64,000 bases of DNA from positions 9,873,099 through 9,937,098 of the forward strand of contig JAJHZJ010000311.1 in the NCBI GenBank assembly GCA_023548195.1, given 5' to 3'. Shown piece after piece: positions 33,335-45,758 of this stretch; within the stretch, counting starts at the first letter, position 1, and each line of letters opens with the position of its first letter. The translations under genes were made by a program, and so were the position numbers. The notes beneath the pieces are model-generated. The model saw nothing but the letters and a program-made list of their open reading frames with translations. It ran no database searches and was not told the DNA's origin. This stretch comes from Bettongia penicillata ogilbyi. Its lineage: Eukaryota; Chordata; Mammalia; Diprotodontia; Potoroidae.

Positions 33335-34335
33335 CAGAGAAGGAATTATTTTCTTCAGCAAGCTTCTGGACTTCCTTTTCCATTGACCAGTTTTTATTTT
33401 TAAGGCATTCTTCTTCTCACTGACTTTTTTTTAACAATCTCTTTTGCCATTTGGATATTTTTAAGGTGTTATTTCCCCAGCATTTTTTGGATCCCCTTTA
33501 GCAAGCAGCTGACCCATTTTTCATGTTTTTCCTTCATCACACTCATTTGTCTTCCCAATTTTTTCTCTACTTCTCTTACTTGATTGTCAAAATCCTTTCT
33601 GAACTCTTCCATGGCCTGAGATCAAGCCATATTTTTCTTGGAGGCTTTGGATTTAGGAGTTTTGACTTTGTTTTCTTCCTCTGGTTGTAAGTTTTTATTG
33701 CCACAAAAGTAAGATTCTGTAATCTGATTTTTTTCCTGTTTTTGCTCCTTTCCTCACTCAATTACTTGACTTTTGAGCTCTTTGTCAAAATAGTTTTCTG
33801 CTCCCAGTGGAGGTAGGGGTGTACTGTCAGCAGCTGGATCCCCCCACAATCTGTATGCCTAGAACTCTCAAAACAGCTGCTGATGCTACTTCTGCTACTG
33901 CTGCATCTACCGCAGGCTCCTCTTCCTCTTCCACTGCTCTGGGGCTGGGGCTGAACTACTCTACTTTCTCACACAGTTTGACAGGTTTTTTCCACTGATT
34001 TTCTAATTTGTCCTTAGTGTTTTGGGGTTGTAAAGTCTGGAAACTGCCACAGGGGTTCAGTTCCAACCCCCCTGCCTCCCCTGCTTGCTCATGTCCTGTC
34101 TGTGTTGGCATGGCCCACACTGGACTGTGCTCTGCTCCCAGTCTGGTGCGACAGACATTTCCTGTTGAGTTGACTTTCTAGGCTATCTTGGGGTAGAGAT
34201 ATGCTTCACTCATTTGTTCTGTGGGTTCTGCAGTTCCAGAATTTATTTGGAGTCATTTTTTTTTTTACCAGTGTTTGGATGGGTTTGGGAGGGAAGCTGT
34301 AGTAAGTCCCAACTTTTACTTGTCCAGCTTGGAAC
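33335..34335 (-). mobile_element. L1 5' part: 5'UTR and N-terminal half of ORF1
   Basis: On the minus strand the 5'UTR begins near 34335, with a 'ttctggaactgcagaaccc' block that parallels 7085-7100 of the L1 at 6990. ORF1 begins near 33770, and the coiled coil ends at about 33335. The rest of the element is missing. It lies against another L1 fragment at 34340, suggesting insertion of one L1 into another. Confidence 0.75.
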
Positions 34336-34339
34336 CTGC

Positions 34340-35395
34340 TCCTTGATGCCCTATTCTCATTCCTTCATTTTGTCTTTCTTGTCGTATTGCTTTAAATAGC
34401 ATTTCTAATACAATATTTCATAATAATGGTGATAATAGACATTTTTGCTTTACCCCTGATCTTACTGGGAAAGCTTCTAGTCTATCTCCATTACAGATAA
34501 TGCTTTCCCTTGATTTAGATAAATGTAAAACCAATTGAATAAAAGTTCCACTTATTCCTATGCTTCCTAACATTTTTTTTAATAGAAATGGGTATTGCAT
34601 TTTTTCAAAAGCTTTTTCTGCATTCGTTGGTGTAATCATATGGTTTTTGTTTGCTTTGTCATTGATTTTATTCTTATAGCTTTTCTAATATTGACCAGCC
34701 TGAATTCCTGGTGTAAATCTCACCTGGTCACAGTGCATAATCTTTGTGATATATTACTGTAATTTCCTTGCTAGTATTTTTATTTAAATATTTTGCATAA
34801 ATATTTATGAGGGAAATTGGCCTATAGTTTTCTTTTACTGTTTTTCTTCTCCCTAGTTTAGGCATAAAACCACATTTCTGTCAAAAAAAGGAATTTGGTA
34901 GGACTCTACCTTTTTAAAAAATGATTTAGATAGTAATAGAATTAATTGCTGTTTAAATGCTTGATAGAATTCATTTTTAAATCCATCTGGCCCTCAGGAT
35001 TTTATTTTAGGGAGCTCATTTATGACTTGTTCAATTTATTTTTCTAAAATAGGCTATTTAAATATTTTATTTCCTCTTCTGTTAATTTGAACAATTTATA
35101 TTTTTGTAAATATTCATTCATTTCACTTAGAGTGTCAGTTTTACTCACATATAATTGGGCAAAATTGCCCCTAATAATTGCTCTAATTTAACCTCATTTG
35201 TCGTTTATTCACACTTCTCATTCTTGAAACTGGTAATTTTGTTTTCTTTTTTCTTCTATAAAATCAAATTAACCAATGACATATCTCTGTTATTGTTGAT
35301 TTTTCATGAGAATGGCTCCTAGTTTTATTTTACTTTCTAAACTGCAATTTTATTAATCTTTTCTTTGATTTTCAGGATCTCCATAATATTCCTGA
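34340..35395 (-). pseudogene. L1 ORF2 fragment (reverse transcriptase)
   Basis: On the minus strand, the longest open segment (34418-34639) contains NAEKAFEKMQYPFLL, the RT block normally written DAEKAFDKIQ (catalytic Asp to Asn here), and RSGVKQKCLLSPLL, the QGCPLSP-type motif with G to K. Upstream, 'ccatctggccctcagg' (35000 on plus) encodes the GPDG region. The endonuclease part and the C terminus are missing. ORF2p is the L1 endonuclease/reverse transcriptase; this copy is dead. Confidence 0.85.
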
Positions 35396-35575
35396 GAGTT
35401 GTCATTTTGGGATTTATTTCAGGATGTGATTGGTGGATTCTATTTTACACTCTGGTATATTATATCAAGGCAGTTTTCCTTTATGATTTCTTTAAATATG
35501 CCTAGGCTTTTGCTCTGATCATAATTTTCAGGTAGTCCTACAGGGCAAAGCGATGCTTTCTTTCATCTCTCCCCA
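35396..35575 (-). pseudogene. L1 ORF1 C-terminal fragment
   Basis: 'gtcattttgggatttatttc', 'aggatgtgattggtggatt' and 'tcataattttcaggtagtcc' parallel the ORF1 region at 31190-31370 of the neighbouring element. It is joined directly to mid-ORF2 sequence at about 35395, so the ORF1 end, inter-ORF region and ORF2 start have been deleted. Confidence 0.6.
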
Positions 35576-35735
35576 AATTATGTAACTTCCAAGTTTTAGG
35601 GAATATGTGATGTAGGAGAAAGTATTACTCTCTAGGAAGTGAAGGGATAATGTTCTCTTACTCTTGCTGACTTTGATTCTCTTTGTCTCTGCCTCTATAT
35701 GTCTGTCTCTGTCACTCTATTTCTTTCTCTCTCAC

Positions 35736-35739
<4 letters not shown>

Positions 35740-35804
<65 letters not shown>
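35740..35804. repeat. (TA)n microsatellite
   Basis: About 60 uninterrupted bases of AT preceded by a pyrimidine-rich TCTG segment (35680-35735). Confidence 0.95.
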
Positions 35805-37480
35805 AGACACATGCATAAATGCAAGACTAATTCAAAGTAAAGCTACCATAACCATTTTGACAAAAACAGATCTGAGGTCTAGACTATCAAAAATCCTCCC
35901 CCCTGCCCCCAATTCCACTGTGGAGTTTAAAATGATCAAAGTTATTATTATTTCTCACATATATGCTGACCTGCAATATGAAGGATATTCCATTTACATT
36001 GGACAAGAGAGCACCATTTAGACCGTAAATACCCCTTATGTAATTCAACTTGGTCTAAAATTTTAGTAGATGAACAGTAATCAAATTTATCTGGGGGATA
36101 TTCTGTGGAATGTAAGCCACAAACTATATGTGCACAGTTAATATTAGAGAACAAATATGGTTCCTATGGTATTATTTGACAAATGGTATGTCACACAGTG
36201 TTATGTGATAACATAATAAAAAATGCAATTATAGTGTCTCTTTGTAGGACAGCAAAGTTAAGTCTGCCAAGAAGACTTGAACTCTCAAATTCTAGTTAAA
36301 TAAGTTGCCTCAGGGCCCTAGTTTCTAACTCTTCAAGTGAAAGAAAGTAGATGTAGAAATCCAAATCAGATCTCAGTGTATTAGATTTCCCATCTTGTGG
36401 CTTCCCAATGACATCATTTATGTTAAATTTTACTTTAAAATATACATACTTTTATACCCATTAAAAAAGCTCTCCTTATCAAGTTCAGCCACTCGTTTAT
36501 GTACCAATCAATCCAATAACTTGGTTTTAAGAGCAGAGATAACATGCATATTAACCACCAGATGGCTTTCAAACAATCAACTTCCTTGCCCCTTTAACCC
36601 CTTCCATTGTAACTTTTTGTAGCTAATGGGTCAGACAAGGAAGATGGCAGTATTATCCCAAGGAAGGTCATAGTTAAAATGCAAATTTTTTGTGCATAGG
36701 CACCCACCAGTGTAGAACCATTAATCTTATTGGATACTTGACACTTGGGACTAGAAAGGATAAACTAGAGGATAGGCAAATATGTAAGGGGTAAGCCTGG
36801 TATTAACAAGCTTTTGTTATTAAGATATGAGAACATAAGGGTAGAGAAACAGACCTTGAGCATTAGCTGATTCAATACGAGAAGGATGAGAAAGTTGGGA
36901 AAAGGGGAGGTCTTGCAAGCATAAGGAACACTGAAGACAAACTATACTTACCTTAAAATTTACCTAGGGTCATCTCTAAAGAATGTATGGTCAAATAACA
37001 TGGGCAAAATATTTGTAACACATTTCACCTATCTCCTAATTCAGTAGATTCAGTTATGTGTATTTGGATCTGTTTAAAATCTGGGGTCCTTATCTGACTC
37101 ACATGGATGAGTACAGTCTCCATAGAGCCCACTGCTGGCTACATTGTCTACTCAGGGTTCTAAGAGTACTCATAAGAGGTTTTTTTTTTTTTTTGGTTAC
37201 CTTGAATTCTTTTGACTCAAGTTCCTGTTTTTTTTTTCTCATTATCAAATGTCAATTATACTTGTTTCCCATTATCATTTAACCAATTAACATTGATTAG
37301 TTTTCATGAAGAGATATGTACTGAGAAGATATAGTAAAAAGAAAAAGTACAAACGTGCCTCCAAAACACTGAGGATATACTCTCACCTATACCACCTCAG
37401 TCTCCAGGTGAATAAACTCAAACACAAGCTTCTATAAACTATTCATCTTGCTATACCCCAAACACACACATTTATACATA
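35805..37480. other. Unique DNA
   Basis: No repeat family or gene is recognised. A T run lies at 37181-37195. Open frames of 68-112 codons partly translate the TA tract and have no domain. Confidence 0.5.
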
Positions 37481-39000
37481 TACCGAATTCAGCTCTGAAG
37501 GTGACATTGTCAGTGGACAAGCAGGTCCCTCTTATAAGAACTGACATCTTGGTTGTAGGATCAATGTATCCTAGAGGCTTTATAGTTTGGCCAATTGCAA
37601 ACTCTGACATGGACTTTTCAGCCTCTGGACCTCTGGTGGTTATCCTGACCTTTCAAAGTTCACAAAGTCAAGGCCTAGTCTCTGTTTCTGCTCTGTCTCT
37701 CCAATTTCTTCTAATCTAAGCTGGGAAAGAAGTGACACAGCAGCAAAGCCAAATGCTCATGGCTTCATAGTGCCCTGTGTGGGGAGAAGAGACCACTAGG
37801 GCTGTTGTTATCTCTCTAAATAACAGCAAGATCATGTACTTTAGACTTTAGACTGGCTCTTCTTGAGGAAAGGCCAGAGGACTAAGGGTCATAGCAGCTC
37901 CTTCTTTCCCCTGAATACCAGGAAAGGGAAATGGGCCAAGTTGCTCCCATGGGTATTTTTTGCATGGGATCCAGTTTTTTCTTAGTAGCAAATCAAAAGT
38001 CTATGTCTTTACCCCATGGTTAGTGGACTGGAAATAGTCACCAAATGGCTGTGTATGTTCCAAAGTTCACAGGGGGGATTGTTTCAGATCAAGCCCACTA
38101 AGTATATGCACCAGGCTGTCATTAGCTAGTTCTCCCATTGCAGTAATGAAAATAAGCATAAATCTCCTTCAAGATCTGTGATTGAGGAGCCCTCCGCCTA
38201 GCCCACGCATACATACTTCAGAGGAGGCACATATATCCTCTGTGCCTGATGACCATGAGAAATATTTTAATTGGTTCCTGAGTGAGAACTCAGTGGTTAT
38301 ACTTGAGGCAAGCTCTGCTCATGACATCTCTTCTAGCTTATCTTGAAGATAAAAGTCAAATCTCTAACCTGTCAGTGGATGTTCTTCCCCATATTAGGCC
38401 ATAAGATATGAGCTCATGGCCTCCTAGGCAAACTTCTGACTGGGAATCGGCCCATCTCCTGTTTGTGTCTTCTTTCCTTTGGTACAAAGACTTATGAGAT
38501 CTTAGAATAAGGCAACTGGCCTTTTTTTTTTCTGTCGGGGCACCTGAGCCCCAGGATATCAGCAATCACAGTAATTGCAGGGGAAATACACATGAAGACA
38601 GTCAGACCAGCTGACAAAGAAGGAGTCATACAGAGAAAGAGACAGACAGAGAAAGACATTATTGAAAGGAGCACACTTGGCATTTATAGAACTCCACTCG
38701 GTAGAGTAACATGCAGAATAACTAATGAGCAGCCCTGGTGCAACCGTCTGAATAAAGCTTGAATACCTGCTTCTTAACTGATTGAAATGATTCTGATTTT
38801 TATTGATTAACCTTATCTTTTCTTCGTGGGAATAAGGTGAACTGTTCTATATATGATTCACATTTATGCTCTGTTTACCGTTTTGCTTTCCTTTCTCTCA
38901 CACATTCTCCTACTGAGGAGGACCGCTTAGACTCGAGTCAGAAAGAGAATTATTCCTTAAGAATGTGCGGTGTGGTGGGATTGGAGAGGTGAGCAGCCCA
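37481..39000. other. Segment that looks less AT-rich, no repeat recognised
   Basis: By eye this stretch has more GC than its neighbours and lacks the L1/SINE blocks that fill the region to its left. Near 38532 a TGTCGGGGCACCTG string is followed about 210 bases later by 'gaataaagcttgaata', which contains an AATAAA signal. That could be a decayed LTR-like or other mobile sequence, but I found no matching second terminus, primer-binding site or gag/pol homology. No exon is supported. Confidence 0.35.
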
Positions 39001-39284
39001 ATGTCCTATTGAAGAGGCAGATAATCCCAGAGAATAAACCTAGGGCAGGCTTCAAGGACGGAGATTATCAAAGGCCACCAACTCCAGTGTTTACATGATA
39101 CTTTGTCTTTAATAACGTCATCATAGTGATGTTATCGTTAATCATTTCTTCTATACTTTAGGGGCCTCATCCTAGAGGTATCTGGCTAGCCACCTTGCTA
39201 GAGTTTTCTGTAACTCACTCTGTCCAATGTAATTTGTAATACCTCTCTGTGTGACAATGGAAATAATGCAAATAACAATAATAC

Positions 39285-39405
39285 TAACAGCTTATATAGT
39301 GGTTTCTGCCCACAAAGCCGTCTATATACCTCATCTCACTAGATCCTCACAGTTATTAAACTTTCTATAAATTAATTTCCCCTATTTTATAGATGAGGAA
39401 ATCAA
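39285..39405 (-). mobile_element. CORE-SINE fragment
   Basis: 'tacctcatctcactagatcc', 'tcacagttattaaact' and 'ttttatagatgaggaaatca' are the reverse complement of the SINE core and tail. It abuts a SINE in the opposite orientation. Confidence 0.65.
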
Positions 39406-39560
39406 GAGGTAGAATGGAAAGAACATTGACTCTGGAGTCAGAAAACTCAGGTTTGGAACTTTCCTCTACTGCTTACTACCTGTGTATTTGGGGGCAAGTC
39501 ACTTAATTCCCTTGGCCTCAGTTTCCTCATCTGCAACATGAGGGTATTGAGTTAGAAGTT
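39406..39560 (+). mobile_element. MIR-like SINE
   Basis: 'ttgactctggagtcagaaaa', 'cttactacctgtgtatttgg', 'gcaagtcacttaattccc' and 'cagtttcctcatctgcaaca' are in sense order and well conserved. The tRNA-like head is partly present. Confidence 0.8.
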
Positions 39561-41304
39561 TATTGTGTTTATTTCCTATAATCTGATTTGCTCACTCAAG
39601 TGACAGAATGAACTGAAGGAGTGCACTCATCATAGGATACAAGTTCTTCAAAGAATATGCTTTTAATATAGAGTCATATTTGATGAAGAAAATGATAGTA
39701 AAAGCTTTGAGATTTCTGACAATGAATTTAAACTAATATTTCGCTAATTGAGCAACTTACAGGAGTTTCAAGAAAATGTTTTGGGAAAAAAGGATATACT
39801 CCCTCTGCCCTTAAAATGATGAGTGGTTAAAAGTGGGAAGTTAGAGAGGAGATATTTAACAATAGCACCACTATCGTGATGCTATTAATAACAGACAATT
39901 GGGACAGAGTTCATAATGACTTAATTCCTAGTTCATTAACTTTTATGAATTTAATAAGTGTCTATTAAAAATAAAATACGCCGCATTGAAATTACTAAGC
40001 TCAGATACACTTATTTTTGATGACTCTCAACTGCGTGTTATGGTATGAATTTCTACCAGTTAGCCAAACTGTTAAATAAATTGCTTTATCTATCGTTATC
40101 CTGTTTTTTTAAAGCTCTTCTCTTTCACTTGTTCCCAGGAGCCAATCTATGCCGAGCCAAAATAATGTATCGTGTAAACTTCAAATTGTTTTCTCTGAAT
40201 GGGTTGGAAACTAGCTATTGTTTAATGAACCTTGATGCTCCATCCACACAGTTGCTGTCTGTTAACACAATATGCTAGAAATAACTGTTTCTCTCCCCAT
40301 CATTTGAAAATACTGGCATTTTACTACCATAAAAAGCATAATCCTTGACCTCTAATTTAAAAAGACTTTGTAATATATTGTGGAATATTTGTGGAAGCAA
40401 AAGAGACACAGTAGAATCATTGATTTTTAGAGAAGACAATCACCTTGATTGTCTTCTTCAATATCCCTTAGGAAAATGTTACCCTTGGGTGCAATGACAG
40501 CAGATACATTATGGAAGAATACATCTAGGAACATGTACAACAGCAGTTTCATACCTTGTATCTTTGAATATTTTTCTAATTTAATTTTGACAAATGTGTC
40601 TGTGATTGATTGATTATTGGTACTCTTAGACAAGGAAGTAGAATGTCAACATCATACGTGAACATAGTATGCACATCTGTATGCAAAAATGCAACATTTT
40701 TGCTGATCAAAACTTGAAGGGAAAGTCTCTCTACATGTCTACAATAATCAGGTATCAGTCCTGTTTTGGTTCATCTATCTTTCTATCAATTTATCCCATG
40801 AAAATATTTTTTTCTGAATATTGTTTGTTTTAGGAAAGCAGTTTAAAATAATTTATGCAATTGATACCAGTATCCTTTAGCTTATGTAATAATAAGTATT
40901 ATTAACCACACTTAGTGTATTCACTTGGGCTGTCTTTTATCTGTCTCCAGAAAATACCAAGCACAAAGTGGAAGTTTGAATATAGAGCTTCAAAGTAGAA
41001 TGAAAGTGCGTATGAATGAAATCAGACAGGAACATAAAGAGCAAATGAGATGAACGCTAAGGGTTAAATGTGGGTCAGAAAGATCTAGAAAATGGCCCCC
41101 TGTGTGGCTTAAGGGTGGTTTTAAGTCAAGGGAATTTGGTGCTAATGAAATGTTTCAGATGAAAAGCAATGAAAATTGAAGTCCCCTATTTTCCTAGTGT
41201 CTTTTTATTGAATTTCCTAGACAGAAGTGTCTGTGTGGGAATAATGTAGGATTGCTGCCTATTGTTACATTCACGTAAAGAGCTCATTGTGGTTTTGCCA
41301 AAGT
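39561..41304. other. Unique DNA; 39840-40280 looks like a conserved-element candidate
   Basis: No repeats are recognised. 39840-40280 contains homeodomain-type words, a CpG-containing 'aatacgccgcattgaaatta' and a 77-codon frame at 40045-40278. A possible splice acceptor ('ttcacttgttcccag', ending near 40138) is present, but no donor in a sensible position and no recognisable domain, so no exon is called. Confidence 0.35.
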
Positions 41305-41440
41305 AACAATAACCAGGAACATTTCAAAAGCACTTTAAGGCTTACAAAGTGCTTTCCCCTCACTGTCTCACTTAATCTTCACAACAACCCTGGGAGGTGG
41401 CTTTTATCAGTATCATCACTCTCACTTTACAAATTCAAAT
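41305..41440 (-). mobile_element. CORE-SINE fragment
   Basis: 'agcactttaaggcttacaaa', 'cttaatcttcacaacaaccc' and 'tgggaggtggcttttatca' are minus-strand SINE core and tail blocks. An 'aataagcatttattaaatac' string follows at 41452. Confidence 0.7.
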
Positions 41441-43139
41441 AAATTCAAACTCAATAAGCATTTATTAAATACTATATCTAGAACCATCAAGATCTACATT
41501 CCTATCCTGTGAAAAATTAATTTTAGGGAGGAGTGAGTATGAGCTTGGGGCAGACAGAAGTGTATTGGCAGGATAACAAGAAATAACAAGTGGAAAAACA
41601 AGAAAGAAACAGCCAAAAAAATCTATCAAGGGGATTATACTCCATGTTTCTAGAAGTTCCAGGGGGAGCTGAAGATTACAGTCAGTCACTGAAAATGGAG
41701 AGTATAATGCTTCTTCATCACCTGAATAAAATACTCAGGAGACAAGAAGTCAGGGGCTCTGTGCTGAAGCCTGAGTCTGAAAGACCAGTAGCATTACTAG
41801 CTTAAGGAAGATGCTCAAATACTCAATGTCCTATTCTTACTCTGAATATCTATCTGTCCTCTTCAATGGCTAGTTTTCTTATGTGGGAGATAGACTGAGT
41901 GACTCATTTTGTTCCAATCTTTAAGTAGAAATACCAGCTGGAGCTGAGTAGGACACTATAGGAGCCACCAGCATTGGCAATATTCTATAACCTATAAATG
42001 TCAATATTCATCTCTTCATTTACTTTTGGGGTATTTGAAGGTTTTGAAATTCACAGTCACCTATAACATTTCTCAGACGGTTGTGATGTTAGGAAAAGGG
42101 TTCATGTGTGCTTGTTTGTGTGTGTATGTGTGCACACATGTGCACCTGGGCTTGCATAGACATTAAGGAGTTGCTGGGGATTGCTGAGAATACATTGTAA
42201 GTGTTAAAGCAGCAAGTCACAATTAAAACACTTCATCTGTGCTGTGCTACATTTGGAGGAGGGATAATATAGGAGAGGAATACTATATACTACTTGTGAT
42301 GGAACCAGGGCACCTTCAAGTAGACCCGAAAGAAGAAACATCTTTCAAAATATTCAATCCACCCTACCCCAAGCACTCAAAAAACAACAGAAATTCATCT
42401 GTCCTAGATCAAGACAAAAAGGACATGGGAAAATGGGACAGAAAGTGAGCACTTGGGAAACTGGCATTCATATTGGCTCCTAACCCAGGTTATTGAAAAG
42501 TGAAGTTCTCAGTGCAGAAGATGACATGGACGTCCAAAGGTAAGTACACCTCATCAAAAATAAAGAAGTCAGAAAGTGAACAACAGGGTAATATAAAACC
42601 ACAAAGGTTCCAAGGAGAAGAATTTCAGTTACAAACTTAGAACACATGGAAAAATCAACAGGGATGATATTAAACTAAGGAGGAATATGGTTAACATTAC
42701 ATATAAAAGATGGCAAATATCCTTAAATAATAATTCAAAACAAAAGGACCTATAATTTATGAAACAGAATTCTATTGATTCCCAAGAGAGTATAGAAATA
42801 AAGGAAAATGTTTGAAAATAGTTCAAGAAAGAACTCAGAACATTGAGAAAAAAAATTACATGAGAACAAATGGCAGAACATATGCTCATATGTGGTAAAA
42901 ATATTTAGCAGAATAAAATAACTTGAATGCATGGTGGTCTTTCCAAAAAAATAAAAGAGGGCACAATGGATTAGGAATGCAAATATACCAAAGTGAGGGA
43001 AAGAAGTAGAGAATCAGTCTTTAATATGTGCTTATTATGTGCTGGGAACTACGACACATATTTAACAAACATCTCATTTGAGTAAAGGAAAATATGAAAG
43101 AGAAACAAACAAAAAAAATTATGTTAAAAGATCACATTA
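41441..43139. other. Unique or strongly decayed DNA
   Basis: No gene is recognised. A short TG tract lies at 42100-42135. The purine-rich 42600-43139 interval may be very decayed L1 ORF1, but alignment by eye is not convincing. A 'gtgcttattatgtgctggga' repeat fragment lies at 43028. Confidence 0.4.
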
Positions 43140-43525
43140 TCTTCTAAGCAAAATGAACTGACCTCAAAGATGTGATAAATAGAGAAAATTTAAGGATTAT
43201 TAACCTCTCAGAACTTGATGAGTAAAACAAACCAAAAAAATCTGAATCTCATAACACATTCCCATAAATTTGCCCAGAACTTATGAATACAGGAAAGAAA
43301 ACATGAAGTCTATGCATACCTATTTGTGTTTAATAGTAGTCATCTCTAGGGTGGGGGAATGAAATAAAAAAGGAAAAAAATGGTAATTTTGTTGTATATG
43401 TGAAAGGAATTGCAAGTTGTGCATAGTAGATTTGCAGTTTCATGTACAATTATCTTTTTATTGTACTATGTTTTAGAAATGCTTGTTTTATTCCATAAAT
43501 TAGAAAATAAAATACATTTAAAAAA
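43140..43525 (+). mobile_element. Half-L1-like relic: end of ORF1 followed by a 3'UTR
   Basis: 43170-43300 resembles the mid-ORF1 block of the L1 at 57570 ('gagaaaatttaaggatta'). It is followed directly, without ORF2, by the tail 'tagtcatctctagggtgggg', 'ttgcaagttgtgcatagtag' and 'tgcttgttttattccataaa'. The same tail recurs at 56990-57180 (+) and 61768-61985 (-). The shared tail defines a non-autonomous L1-related family. Confidence 0.5.
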
Positions 43526-43559
43526 GAATTCACCGATTTTCTCCAGAAACTAAAATACA

Positions 43560-44395
43560 ATGCTGTTTGAATTGAGAAATAATCAAAGGATATGAACAAT
43601 TTTCAGATGAAGTAATCAAAGCTATCTATACTCATATTTTTAAAAATGCTGTGACTCACTATTGAGTGAACAAGTATAAAGTAAAAAAAAATCTGATGTA
43701 TTAAATCGACTAATGTGAGAGAAAAGGAAAATGAGAAATTTCGGAGTGAAGGTGAGAAAAATGAGACATTAATGCAGAGTTTGTAGAGTTGTTACCTGAA
43801 TCAACTATTTTACAGAGCAATTTGGGTATGCCCAAAGAGTTATAAAATCATGTTTAACCTGTGACCTAACAATACCACTTCCAGCTCTATGTACTGAAAG
43901 AGATAAAAAAAAAACAAGCAAAAAGAAAAAATACCTACATGTACAAAATATTTATGAAGCTCATTTTGGGGGTACAAAAATTAGTAAGTGAGGGGATGCC
44001 CATCAATTGGGGAATGACTGAACAAATTGTGATATGTAATCATGGTGGAATACTGTTGTACTATAAGAAATAATGAGCAGGTTGCTCTAAGAAAAACCTG
44101 GAAAGACTTGCAAGAACTGAATCAAAGTGATGTACTGTGCACAAAGAAACAACAGTGTTGTAAGATGATCAGATTTGAATGACTTAGCTATTCTCAGAGA
44201 CCCAATGACCCAAGGCAGCTCTCATGAACTTGTGATGAAAAATGCTATCCATCCCCAATGAAGGAGCTGATGGTGTCTGAATATAGATCAAAGCATACTT
44301 TTTTTTAAAACTTTATTTTTCTTGGGGCTTTTTTTGGGGGGGGTCTATGTTTTCTTTCACAACATGTCCAATATGGAAATGTTTTACATTACTAC

Positions 44396-44449
<54 letters not shown>

Positions 44450-44600
44450 ATAAAACATATTAAATTGCTTGCCTTCACAAAATGGAGGGTGGAGTTGGGA
44501 GGGAGGGAGAAAATTTGTAACTCAAAACTATAATAACAAATGTTAAAAATTGGTTTTACTTGTAACTGGGGGAAAATAAAATGTTATATTTTTTAAAAAA
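43560..44600 (+). mobile_element. L1 3' end: end of ORF2 and 3'UTR
   Basis: 'caaaggatatgaacaatttt', 'ggatgcccatcaattgggga', 'taagaaataatgagcagg', 'aaaatgctatccatcccc', 'gggtggagttgggaggga' and a terminal 'ggaaaataaaatgtt' follow the order seen at 61640-62478. It is 5'-truncated. The ORF2 end is frame-broken. A TA/TG microsatellite (44395-44450) sits in the 3'UTR. Confidence 0.88.
44395..44450. repeat. (TA)n/(TG)n microsatellite in an L1 3'UTR
   Basis: An alternating TA run followed by about 18 bases of TG. Confidence 0.95.
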
Positions 44601-45454
44601 GAAAAGCAGAGATAACAAAATAAATAATCCCACATCCATAGATTATTAAAGGCAAAAAATGCTAGAATGAGCAAATTAACCATAAGGTTAAAAATAAATA
44701 ACATAGACCATTGAATGATTTCTTATTGTGAAAGTACACAAAGAAATAAAAATAAAAGTAGAACTTTAAAAAGTAGTAGTAATAGTGGAGGAATAGGTTT
44801 GAAACACCATAGATTAAAGCTACCATCCACCCTACAGGTGAATTATTTTTTTTTTGTCAGACTGAATTACACAATGAGAGGATCCATAAAAAAAGAGGGG
44901 GGAGGTTGAGAATAGAGGGGAATGTGTAATATACTTTAATCAAATCCACAGTAAACAACATAGGAAAAATAACTTCTTTATTCAGCAAGAAGAGGGACTA
45001 CAAAAAGAAAAGGTGAGGTACAGGGAGGGATTGAAATGGGGCTTAGAGAGGAACAGAAGATCTCAACTGAATTGTGAGAGTGGGTCCCAATGACAAACAT
45101 TCCCAAGGGAGGATAAATATATTCTGTAATGGGAGACAGTGACCTTACAATGACAAAATATGATACAAGGAGACATCCTTCTCTAAGGGAATGTTATAGC
45201 TCCATGGAAAACATACTTATTGCCTCTGGAAAAAGGAAATCAGAGGTCCTAGAGATAACCAACACCAAAACATATAAGGGTAGGGACCCAATAAAGATAC
45301 TGAATGGAGGAGGAGAAGAGGGAGGGGGAGGATGAGAAGAAGGAGGAGAAGAAGAAAAAAGGAGAAAAAAGAGAAGAGGAGGAGGAAGATCATGGGAATG
45401 GCAAGTAATAGAATTAGACTGCCTATTTTGGGAAACATGGGAAAAAATATTTTT
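44601..45454. other. Purine-rich unique DNA with a GGA/GAA tract
   Basis: A GGAGAA-type polypurine tract lies at about 45305-45392. The Pro/Ser/Leu-rich and Gly/Glu-rich frames here come from that tract. The remainder is unrecognised. Confidence 0.5.
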
Positions 45455-45683
45455 TACCATGGGACAGTAATAATAATAATTTATATGGTGCTTTAAGGTT
45501 TTAAAATGCTTTCAATATTTTATCCTCACAAGTTTGGGAGTTAGATGTTATTACTATCACTATTCTTCAGATGAGGGATTTGGAGTAGAGGTCAAGTTAC
45601 TTGCCCATTGTCAGACAGCTAGGACATATCTACGACCAGATTTGAAAACATATCTTCCTGCCTCCAGGTCCAGTGCTCCATTT
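45455..45683 (-). mobile_element. CORE-SINE, near full length
   Basis: 'aataataatttatatggtgc', 'tttatcctcacaagtttggg', 'ttcttcagatgagggattt', 'ccagatttgaaaacatatct' and 'cctccaggtccagtgctcca' run in reverse-complement order. The head end is on the right, directly against the TCTA microsatellite. Confidence 0.75.
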
Positions 45684-45699
45684 ATTCTATCTATCTATC

Positions 45700-45758
<59 letters not shown>

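Noticed and set aside
38532..38990. Possible solo LTR of an endogenous retrovirus
   Set aside because: There is no paired terminus, target duplication, primer-binding site or viral gene similarity, so it is kept only as a low-confidence observation.
40045..40278. Possible coding exon with an upstream splice acceptor
   Set aside because: There is no donor in frame, no recognisable domain and no neighbouring exons.
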